A stretch of 64,000 nt of DNA from Schistosoma mansoni (taxonomy: Eukaryota; Platyhelminthes; Trematoda; Strigeidida; Schistosomatidae). The position numbers were made by a program, and so were the translations under genes. Every line of letters begins with the position of its first letter. Within the stretch, counting starts at the first letter, position 1. The notes below the pieces were generated by a model, which saw nothing but the letters and a program-made list of their open reading frames with translations, was not told the DNA's origin and did no database searches. Where the stretch lies: positions 15,973,906-16,037,905 of the forward strand of contig NC_031498.1 in NCBI RefSeq assembly GCF_000237925.1, given 5' to 3'. Of this stretch, positions 9,601 through 21,600 are shown in pieces.

Positions 9601-12600
9601 ATTTGAATAAGGTGGATCACTTACATTAATGCGATTAAAATCTACAGATGATAATTTTGAATAAGGCAAAGTCGACTCAGGACAAAATGTCATATCAAAT
9701 AGTTCATTTATTGTTAATATGTTTATAGCATAACGTAGTATCGAAATATAACGAACTAATTGAAGCCATTTCCATAAAGTTGATATATTTACTAAATAAC
9801 CACTCGTTATCTAGAAAATAAATGAACAAAACGTATTTTGTTAGGAAAAATAAATGAAATCGTTGGGTGATAAGAGACAATATTAGGATAGTTTAGTATT
9901 ATTCTGAGTAAGAACAGTAACCGTGCATAAAAATGATGGGAAATAAAGTAAACTATACGAGTAATAATTAGATTTCAGAGACAGATACAACTCGATTAAC
10001 ATAAGGTATATTCATTAAATTAAAAAAGGAAAATACTGTGAAGTTGAGCTCATTGGAAAGACAAATGGAGCTGTAACTCAATAGTTCATATTTTCAACTA
10101 GTTGATTTATTGTATACAGCAACCATAAATAATAATTATATTCAGTACTATACACTTAATTACAGTATTAATTCCTCTGCACCGATTGTTTAATATTGTG
10201 GAAAATTTCTATTTAACTTGTAATTATTCAAAAATATCTTTTATAATTAAATTCACTTAGTATTGCTTGTTTGAATCTTCCCATTGACGTTTAGGACTAC
10301 AATTGATCAGTCTCTTATTGGCACATTTACATAATGTGCGCACTGCCTCGATATAGCTTTAATTCACAAGCATTGTAAGCAAACATGGATAGTGGCTAGC
10401 ATCAATGGGAAGATTCAAACAAATAATACTAAGTAAACTTAAACTTCACCCCATTGCACAAGCAAGTGGCTATCAGGACTCAGTAGCTGAGTGGATAACA
10501 CGATGGCGTTTGAAGCGAAAGGTACTGGGTTCGAGTCCCGGAGTGAGCATCAACTCGGAGATGCAGGTACATCCAGCTGACGAGTCCGAAATAGGACGAA
10601 ATGCGCGTCCTGTATTCAAGTGCTAGCCACTATCCATCTTTGCTTACAATATCTTTTATAATTGTTTTTAATAGTCAATAGATGACCACCCAACAATAAT
10701 TAGGGAACTTCTTTGTTCAGATTAGCTGTTACAACTATTTTATTGCATATATCACAAATTAGGTGTATAGAATTCACTATATTCGTCTTTCCTTTTTCAT
10801 AAGATAAACAAGACGGAAAATATCTAAATAAATCCAATGTTTCTGTTTGAGTTTCTCACTATTGACCATTGCAAACATTTGCCAATTTTTTTACAACAAC
10901 ACTTCAGTACATACACTTTACATTCACATCTATTCATTTCAAATATATTTAAAACAAAAAAACGTTATCAGCAATATTTGTACAGTTGAGAAATAAGTCA
11001 TTTAAACATTTCGTGTTAGCGGGAAATAAACCGGATTAAGGTACGTTATGTGCATGATCGTGACGGCGCACGCTGATTGGCTAATTCCAAACCAATCAGC
11101 TCTGGCAGATTATTGGAGAAGCATCTAGAAGCTTCTTATGCATATACTATAAATATATGAACGTTTTTCTAACAATTGATTGCTGTTCACCTACCCTTAG
11201 TTATTTTGAATACAATTTCGTTCTTGTTCAACGTGTTCTGATTTTTGGAGTCTTGTTGAGTGTCATTGTATAAGAATACTAAGCAATAGGAGTAGTTGGG
11301 TCGTTTATTAGCAAAACAATTATAACATTTTGACAGACTATTAAATTCTATTGTTCTCAAGATAATCTGTACTCACACTTTGGAAATGTTTTCAAAAAGT
11401 TAGCATTCATCCATAAGGAATATAAGAATATTATTATTGATGATGAATTAACAATCTAATTGAAATGTTCTTTTTTTTCAAAACAACAACAAAGAAAACT
11501 AATCGACTTTTATAACACAAACAACATCAGTTATTCTACAAAAATTTATATCCAACAAACATACCATCATTAAAACAAAAAGCATAGATAATAATATTGA
11601 TCCAATTCGTCGATCATTTACCATTGCACTGACAGCAAATGTAATTGCTGATGCAGAAAATGTTAATAATCCAATAGTGAATTGCCATAATAAAAATGGA
11701 TATAATTCATGACGAAGACCAGTTAAATAATATGTTATAGATAAACATAAAAAAGCTGGTATCACTTTAATTGGTAAAACATCTGATAAAATTTTCGAAA
11801 GAAAATATGCTGAAATACGATAAAATCCAGTTGATGTTTCATGTCTAATTATTGAAAAGAAAATAAATAAATAAACAAACAATATTCAATGAAATAATTA
11901 TTCTCATAGTTGAAAGCGTGAGTCAATTGAAGCTAGACCACTGGGGAAAACCTGAAAGCACTGGACGGCCGTGTCGTCCTACTGTGGGACTCCTCAGCAG
12001 TGCGCATCCATGATCTTGCCTCGCGAATAGCTCAGTGGTAACGTCTCTGACTGTGAAGCTGAGTGACACGGGATCGAATCCGCCAGGGAACACCAGTTCC
12101 CTCAAGATTACAGGTACACCTTGCTGACGAGTGCCAAGTAGCACGAAACCCGGGTCCAGGATTTCCTTAGCCCCCAAATGCCCTGGTACGGCCGAGAGTG
12201 GGGAGAGTCCACTCTCCCTCTCAAAAAGCTCTCACATGGCCACGCGTTTATAGCCCCCGCCAGGGAAGTCCTACTCACTGCCTTCTCGTGACATTACTGT
12301 TGTTTACGAAAGCGAGAGGACGAAAAGCGAATGTCCGGCGCTTTAACCGGGGAGTTGGAAAACCCTGATTCCAAACCAATGGTGCACATGGGCTCCAGTA
12401 TCCTGATGGAACGAATGGCGAATGAACCTGTTGTTGGTCACCACCTACAATGGGACTGCATCTCCACACGATGCTCCACTGCCTTGTGGGTTAGACCTCT
12501 AGGTCAAAGGCTCGGGGTGTGGCCCCCTAAGAAAACAACCCTGTGACATCTTCGTCTGGTCTTGCTGGCGTTGGTGTCGCACTAAGCGCTAGAGCTGAGG

Positions 12601-15600
12601 CAGCACTAATCGATTGGATCCCCATTAACAGTCGGTTATGTGCTGTTAGATTAGAAAGTTCCATCAAAGTGAGAAGAAACCGGCGTGAGAAACTGTGTCT
12701 TTTCGTCATCTCCGCCTATGCCCCGACAGATTGCAGCCCGGATGCAATCAAGGATGAGTTTTACCACCAGTTAACAGTTCTTCTCCAGAAAGCGCGTTCG
12801 ACAGATATTGTAGTATTAGCCGGAGACTTGAATGCTCAGGTCGGGCGTCTAGGCACAGAAGAGAGTCGTTCAGGGGGCCGATGGGGACTTGTTGGTCGCA
12901 GGACAGATAACGGGGACCGTTTGCTGCAACTGTGCACAGACCACAACCTGTTTCTGGTTAGCACTAACTTCCGGCACAGTCATCGCCGGTGTGCCACCTG
13001 GCGTCCTCCCTCTGCATCTGAAGCCTGGACTCAGATTGATCACATCGCGATCAGCTACCGCTGGCGTGGTTGTGTACAAGACTGCCGCTCCTTTTGGAAT
13101 ACCTATCTGGAGTCTGATCATGCCCTGGTCTGCGCCAATCTTAACTTACTTTTCAGTGGCCGAAGAATTGACCACCACCAACGGATTGATGTTAGTAAAC
13201 TGGCTGCAACTTCTGTTGCAAGTAAGTATCGAGCCGAGCTAGCTAGCATCCTGCCGAAAAGTATAGATGAGCATTGGTTGCAACTTCGTGACGCCATGAA
13301 AATGGCGAGTAAAGCCGCTTGCGGCTTCACGAAACGTCCCGCTTATAAGCACTGGGTTTCTTCTGGCTCCTTACAACTGATGGAAGCCCGTCGGTCTACT
13401 CCGGGTGACCGTGAGTTTGATCACAAACGAAGGCTGTTACGTAGTGAAATCGGGCAAAGCTTGCGTAAGGACCGAGAAGCCTGGTGGTCGGAGCGTGCTA
13501 ATGAGATGGAAGCAGCAGCTGCATCTGGTAACTGCCGGAAGCTCTTCCAACTCATCCGAGCCACTGGCAGCAAGAAGTCTGGTGTGAGTGAAACAATCTG
13601 CGAGGATGATGGGATGCCAATCACTAACATCTCTCGACGTCTTGGACGATGGGTGGAATTTTTTGGAGGGCAGTTCAACTGACCTGCTGCTCCGGCAACA
13701 TCGACCGGTTTGTCTTGTCCCCCATGGCCGGTGACGACTGATCCACCAAACGAGGCGAAGTCCGAAAGGAACTCCAACTCTTAAAACGTTACAAATCACC
13801 GGGCCCAGATGACTTACCTCCGGCTCTTTTTAAAGATGGTGGTGACTTTCTGGCTAAGGAACTGACGGTGTTGTTTGCAAAGGTTTGGGAGCAAGAAAGT
13901 GTTCCAACATCATGTAATGAGTCAATAGTCTTCCTTATCTTTAAAAAGGGTTCACGTTGTTCCTGTAACAACTATGGGGGAATAAGTCTACTTCCGATTG
14001 CGTCCAAACTATTGGCTTCTATCATTCTTCGTAGGTTGTTTAAAACCCGAGAACGATTGACTCGCGAGGAGCAGGCTGGTTTTCGTTCTGGTCGAGGATG
14101 TATTGATCACATCTTCACCCTTCGCCAAATGTTAGAACACCGTCATAATTATCGTAGGCCACCAATCGTAGTGTTTCTTGATATCAGGGCTGCCTTCGAT
14201 TCGTTGGACAGGACTGTTCTCTGGGATTGTCTATTGAAGAAGGGTGTGCCTGAAAACTTTATTAACATCTTAAAGGCCCTGTACACGAACACCTCAGGCA
14301 GAGTGAGGGCATACAACCACCTTTCTCCTTTGTTCCATTCGAGCAGTGGGATTAGGCAGGGTTGCCCGATCTCACCATTCCTCTTCAACTTTGCCATCGA
14401 CGACATCCTGGAAACAGCTCTGATGGATGTAAGTAATGGCGGTGTGGATATGTTGCCTGGAGAACGACTTCTCGACCTCGAGTATGCAGATGATATTGTC
14501 TTACTGTGCGATAATGCCCAAGGCATGCAATCCACACTTAATCAGTTGGCAATCAGTGTCCGCAGGTACGGCATGTGCTTTGCACCCTCCAAGTGCAAAG
14601 TACTCCTACAAGACTGACAGGATTCTCACCCTGTACTCACCCTAGATGGTGAGCAGATTGAAGTAGTTGAGAAGTTCGTGTATCTAGGTAGCTATATAAG
14701 TGCTGGTGGTGGCGTGAGTGATGAGATAGATGCACGTATAATGAAAGCCAGAGCAACTTATGCCAATCTGGGCCATCTTTGGCGCCTTCGTGATGTTAGT
14801 CTGGCTGTAAAAGGTCGGATCTACAACGCGTCAGTGAGAGCAGTTTTGCTCTATGCTTGTGAAACCTGGCCTCTCCGAGTTGAGGATGTTAGACGACTCT
14901 CTGTGTTCGATCATCGTTGTCTCCGAAGGATTGCTGACATCCAGTGGCAACACCATGTTAATAATGCAGAGGTTCGGCATCATGTGTTCGGGCACAGAGA
15001 CGATAATCCAATTGGTGTCACCATCTTGAAACACCGACTTCGGTGACTTGGATATGTTTTACGAATGTCGTCCCAGAGACTTCCACGTCGTGCATTATTT
15101 GCCGACTCTGGGACTGGTTGGAAAAAGCGGAGAGGAGGTCAGTATATGACATGGTGTCGTGGTATGAAAGAAAGCTGCAAAGGGCTAGCTTCTGTTGGTC
15201 CTTCACGACTCCCTGGCTGGGGTCCGAGAGATGGTGCAACACAGTGGCTAGAGACGTTATCAGATATGGCTCAGAATAGAAGCCAATGGCAGTCCTGCTG
15301 TAACCTTCTTCTACTTTCTTCATAAAGAGTGGTTCTAACTTTTTTAACTGAAAGAGTCTTCTGGTTGTACATTCAGTTCCCCCCATCACTAATCTTCTCC
15401 TTTTCTTTTTTTTCCTTCTTTCATATATACGCATCTTCTTCCTTCTCCCATTCTCATTATTTTGTGTGGCGCATATGTATCCGGTGCCCTTTGTACCAAT
15501 ATATATGTGATTAAATAAATAAATAATACGCGAGATTCGAACCCAGGACCTACCAGTCTCGCGCCATATGCTCACTAATGACTAGCTTTGAGAGGTAATT

Positions 15601-18600
15601 GTCAGAGTTCTAGTGAGAAACTATGATTAGTGGAGTCCAATCGGTGTTGAGTGGAGGCAGTTATCCATCTAAAACAATGGATGAAGGGTTGCGTAAGATC
15701 ACGGGTCGATTGAAGTTAGACATTAACACCGTTGAATACCGACATAGTGTTCTATAGGTTAAGAGTTCGCGCACAGGACCGAAGGTCCCGGGTTCGAGTC
15801 TCGCGTGCGAGGTCGCAGATGTGCACAGCTGGGGAGTCCGACACTGGGACGAAATGCCCGTTCAACGATTTCGGCTTTTCAGTGGTGGTCTAATATTAAT
15901 CATTTCATGACCTCAATGAAATCTAAATACCTAAGTATGAAGGAGAAATTATCTATCAGGTTTTGATTGTCCAATATGTGTGCTTTATCAAAGTGTTTCG
16001 GAATACTTCGCATATATTTTGTGAGTGAATGCTTTATAATTATGAAAATCCCACTAATAATTTTATTTTAAGCCTTAAATTCAATTTCATTTGCTTTTTT
16101 CACGTGACATATTAGGATGTGTTAAACTGACGTATTCATAACTAACAGATGTTGATAGCTTCAGATGTTTGAAAGGAAAACCTCAGTAAATTTACACTCT
16201 TATATGCAGTATTCGCATAGTGAACGAGCATAAAAACGCTAGATACTGCACACTTATTGTACATTAAAAAATGGATGAATAACTTTGCAAGAAGGTAGTC
16301 ATGTACTATATAGGATATTTAGTTTAAACTTCGACGAATAGTTTCATAACAGTTGGATATTAAGTTTGTGGAAAATATCAGAGTAGGAAATAATGTTCGT
16401 AAAAATCTCGGACCAAACTTATGAGAGAAACGTTGGAGTTATTTTTAGTTTCGGTTGCTAAGATTTCGTTTCTTAATGAAGTGGTGTGCTGTTATGAGAT
16501 ACCAGTAGTATGGATTCCATTTTCAGAAGGATCATACTATAAAGAATTTAATCCGCCCACACAGTGTTGTTTCGAACTATTAACTTCCCAATATCCCATC
16601 CTAACAAATCGTGCTTAAATCCAGTCAAAAAAAGTAATTTCTAAATAACGAGGAGCAAAGAAGTATCTGTCAAAAGATAAATGAATGAGTCAAAATCACT
16701 ACTCTAAGTCTAAACAGTAACAGTTAAAACTTATCAACATACTTGAAAAAATACTTTACAGTTGATCACAATCTTTCAAAGCTTTGATGCAATTTATAAA
16801 CAATGTATGACAAATGAAATTGTTGCCGACAAAGATACTTTAAAGTAAATGGGAAGCCTTATGGTTGCTGTGAACAACAACACAGGTTGGGGCGACCAAC
16901 CTGTTGTTCAATAAAAAATTACAGAACCTCTTGATAAAATATGAGAACTGTACATTGAATACTCCATTTCCAAAATTCCATCATTTGTCCTTCACATTCT
17001 GTATGATTCTTAAAGTCACAATTCTTTTCTATTTCCGTTTCTGTTTTATCCAAGTCGACCCTCATAGTCTTCTGTTGTCATGCATTCCACTTCTGACTTG
17101 TGTTGCATACTACTTATGTCTGTCGACATAAGCAGCATACACCACGTAGTTACGAACGATTTTAATTGAATACTTTCATATGCTCAGACAATCAACCAAC
17201 TAGCTTTCTAATGGTCATTTTAAAATAACTAACAATAAGATGAAATTGTAATATATTAGCATACGAGCTGTGTTCAAAAATAAATGAATCCATATTGAGT
17301 TGGGATGAAATCAATTGAAATCATCCAGTGTATGAGATAATAATGACAGTTAATATTGAACTCATCAAGATAAACTTACACAAAAATCAAACGATCTTTT
17401 AAGAACACTTCCAATAATGTTCCGCTAATAAATAATAAATGTAAACAAGTAAGAAAAAATAAGCCCATACGATTTTGAATTCCAGATCCGCGCCATTTGT
17501 TCATGTTTAAATAGATAATGCCCAGAAATAAGGCTATTACAAATTGTACAGCAAAATGTGCTAGTATTGTTCTGCCTGATCTGTGGAGCAACGGTAGTAG
17601 AGCAAAACCAAAATAGAATGAAAATAAATTGGAATTTTAATGATAAAACAAACGGAAAACCGTCAATCTTGAGTAATTTTAAAATTGATCTCTAAAGTTT
17701 ATCATTTATAAACATACATATGTTCAATTAAGAATCTTACGATGAAAAGCAATGGGACAAAATTGTAATGAATTCCTACAGTTGATTGTTTCATATCAAT
17801 GTCAACGACGTAATTAACTACAGGCGCTAATCCATTTAGTTGTGGACTTGTTTTTGTGTACAATATTTATAAAGTCAAAAATAGTTTTAAAAACAGTCCT
17901 AAATACTCTATCATATTCGTACGGTATTCTTAGGGCTTTATGTGTGCGTAGTCATCACCGAATTACTAATAGCAAAATGTCTACGACAGTTTACCTTAAC
18001 CAAATGAAAAAGAAACTGTGTCTTATTAATTTGCGTTTTCCTTATAACTTGAAAAAGCAGGAGTAAGCATTTTATGTGTATTTCAATCCATATGATACCA
18101 ATTCTTCTCAACGATTTTACAATCAACTCCTTCAGATCAGCCGTAAGTGTACTTTAAAGATCATATAAAACGTTAGCATAACACTTCTAAATTTGTGCAA
18201 AAAACTAAACGTCTTGATCTCGAACCTTGATATAAGTTACTTTGACCCAAAATAACGTCAATGAGAATTCGAAATGAATACTCTCTTTTACTATCGCCTA
18301 CCCTATTCAAAAAAATTCGACACGATGACATACATAGACTTAACTACTGTAGTTATAAATGTAGTAACAACAGATCTCTATATTGTATCGGAGCGTGTGT
18401 GGTTGAGCCATCCACAGAGGGAACAGTCGTATTATTTAGTTCGATTATTGATTGATCCGCCTAGATTACCTGTATTAGACCAAATGGCTTTTCCTAGACT
18501 TATAACTCAATAACAGTGAGATAATGATCGAGGTCAATATGTATACAGTTCAGTCCACAGACTAATTACTTTACCACAAATCGATAGGGACAAGAATTTA

Positions 18601-21600
18601 CAAAACAGGCATAACAACGCCATCAGTGAAAGAAACAGAATAATAAGTCTATAATTCATTAACGATAAGTTAAGGAAGGTTAAAAAAAATAAAGAACAAT
18701 AGTTTATACACTAAACAAAAGCTGACAAACAAGAGAATGTAGGAATACAATGATCTAGGTGCCTAATAGTTATACAGTAAAAATATGTACAACAATTCTT
18801 CATGAAATGGTACAAAAAGTTACGATTTTCACAATATACGCATCATTAAAGCTGATAAGTAGTAAGTTCATGTTGATAGAAAAGGCTAATATAAACAGCA
18901 AAGTTGTACAATTTAATTTTAATCAGTATTTATAGTTTCTGTTACAAAGAGGTCAATCTTATTTACAAATAACACACAACTATTTCGCTGAATTCATTAT
19001 TCTCAGCAGAATACTAAAGTTAAAATAAATGAGAAAGATTTTAAATCAATGGTTTAATACGAAAGAAAAGTAGATGACTTTATTATAAGCTAAGTAAGGA
19101 ACATAAAAAGCTTTGAAATAAAATAAGAATTTATTAATTGTATTCGTCACAGATTGACATCAGTGGATGTATCATTGAAAAAGAAGATAGAATAGATAGC
19201 AATTTTTTCTTAGTATGAGACACTTTAAGAGAAAGTACCAACAAGTCTGTTGGAGATAGAACCCAGGACCTTCAGGACTGGATATGAGTGTTTAATATTT
19301 AGATCACTGAGTTGGCATCAAATGGTTTACATTTTGGACTTCGAACTACTTTTCTTTTATGAGTAATTCACAACCATAAATTCAACAAAAGAATTAAGTT
19401 AGCAGGTTGACAATTTCGTTTATTGGTTTATGCTAATTCTGTTAAGATTTGGTGCCTGAACTATTAAACAGTGATTTAATAATTAACTTCAGTCTAGCGT
19501 TAATATTTTTGAAGTTACCTTAGGATCTCCATGAAAATAACCTAGGACTAATTTATAATTACACCACATGACGTTTTAAGCTGCTGACATTTGCATGATC
19601 ATGAAGTCTAATCAGTTTATTTTAGATTGCTTTTCATAAATCATAAGTGTTAGTGAATCTTTGATTAAATGAAATCTGGCAAATCTAAATTCCATCACAT
19701 AGATTTGAATGACCTGGTACAATAACAAGCCATAGTGTAAAGTATGCACGATGTATACTTCAAACGTTACAAGTGATCTGTTTATACATACTCATTAAAT
19801 GAATTACCTTTATTATTCAACAAGTTCTGTCCAACTGCACTTAATATGAAAGAAAATATTCATCTCTTAATTTGTACCATTTTTAAATACATATGTTATT
19901 AGTTTCCCAACTATATAATAGATTAGTCGTTTTGATAAACAAGAGTATACTTATTTTAATTGGTACACTGAAAATTAAACTTAGAAAAACGCGCATAGGA
20001 ACCGTGTGGAAACATAATTATTAGTAGAATTTTTTGGTAGTTTTCCTTTCGAAAAAAAGTACATTGATGAGATTATTCCAAAAAAAGGAAAAGTTGTGAC
20101 TGAATATGGTGCATACCTTTTCATAGTTAAATATGATCGCCAATTAAGTGTAAATAACTGATAACAGAATGTAGTTGAGCATTGTTGATATTTGGATGAC
20201 TGTTTTTTGCATTTACAGGAACAACAGTTAACCAATTTCTGACCATTTACAGTTTTATCATAATAATAGTAATTATTATTATTCATTGGGGCAGAATATA
20301 AATTATCCTGTTGAAAATTTCTTTTTTGTCCAGATTTTTTCAATGTATTTTCATTTATTAAACAATCAACATTTGGATAGTGGATACTATCGCCATGATC
20401 ATCATCAAAATTACTATCAGTAGTAGTACTAAGAGAACGACTCAACGCCCATAATTTATCAAATTTTTCAATTTCCTTATTTATTGTTGATAAATAGTTA
20501 CCTGGTTGTATAAATTCGCAGTCAAACCTAAGGCAACGAGGAAAAGTATAGAAAGGAACAAGTTATTTAGATAGAAAAAAAGAAAAGAATTCTCGAACAC
20601 ACAAACAAAAAAAGACAGACTGAGCCAACTCGACCTCCGATTTTTCTAAGCAATACAAAATAGTCGGACTACAGATGTAGTTAATTTTCTGTTGGAGTGT
20701 GGTGAATCTGTTGCATGTACCTGATATAGAAACATTCATCAATAAAAAACGTTATTTGAAGAGAATTATTATTGTTATTAACACATTAGTTTTTTTGAGT
20801 GACAGATAGAAGGAATATTTACAAGAGCTCCACAAATACAACTTTTATGATGTTCCACGTATAAAGTCAAAATAATGCATTATAACTCTACATAGAACTG
20901 AGCCGAACGACTAGGATTTTTTTTATGATCCAATCAGTAATGTATGAAAAGTCTATTCTATCTATGTTGGCCTGAATTGGATTGGAATGAGAATACATGG
21001 TTGAGGAGCCAATGTAATGAAGTGAAGCAAAATAAAAACCTACTTAACAGTGAAATCTTGTAGTTAGATTACTGAACTCGGCTTCCACTAACAATGATTT
21101 CACAATAACACAAGTCATTCAACAGTATTCTTTATGCACTATTAAGACTGTACTTACATGAGATATCATATTACCTTATTGGTTTCAAGAAATTGACATT
21201 CAATCGGTTGATCCCAGGTTTGAATCCCGCCTCACCTGTCTATCGATGGATAATCCATTAATATTGCCTAGACTTTAAGTGATGAAGAAAGTGTAATTCA
21301 AAGCCGAATTCATACATTTGGAAGAGGCAAAAGTTATATGTAAATATACAAATGATCATTGTATTAAAAATAAACAAAATATTATTACTGTTTGCCTTGT
21401 TTGTTGAATTTCGTCTGTTTATGCTGAATGTGTCTGGTGATTGTTGTTTTCCTTGTCGTCGTTGAATTGTATTTTTGATCTTGTTTTTTCTGTTTCAGTC
21501 GACGTAATCTATTTTGATGAAAATTCTCACTACATTCTGCTAGAAATACTTTGCATCTAAAACGAGAAAATCAATATACAGAAATCCATGAAAACAAAGA

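Larger units (their letters stand above)
12171..15527 (+). mobile_element. RTE-like LINE, nearly full length, inactive
   Basis: Parts in order: a 5' region (12171-12540), endonuclease and linker (12543-13682), reverse transcriptase (about 13740-14617), C-terminal region (14678-15325), and a 3' untranslated region ending in TTAAATAAATAAATAA. The sequence joins the 5' region directly to mid-endonuclease, so roughly the first third of the endonuclease is missing. At least two frameshifts (one near 13750) and a stop near 14617 break the ORF. The C-terminal motifs YLGSYIS and [10 protein letters not shown] are typical of RTE-clade elements (SR2/Perere relatives in schistosomes). It lies in ABCG intron 11 in the sense opposite to the gene. 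Confidence 0.85.

Noticed and set aside
12021-12090. Functional tRNA gene
   Set aside because: Box A and box B are good, but there is no complete cloverleaf and the unit continues into a hammerhead ribozyme. It is a SINE head.
15018-15575. Minus-strand 185-aa open frame
   Set aside because: It is antisense to the conserved LINE C-terminal region and has no motif of its own.
18261-18513. Small gene in ABCG intron 10
   Set aside because: Two overlapping frames with no conserved motif or splice context; chance open frames in AT-rich intron.
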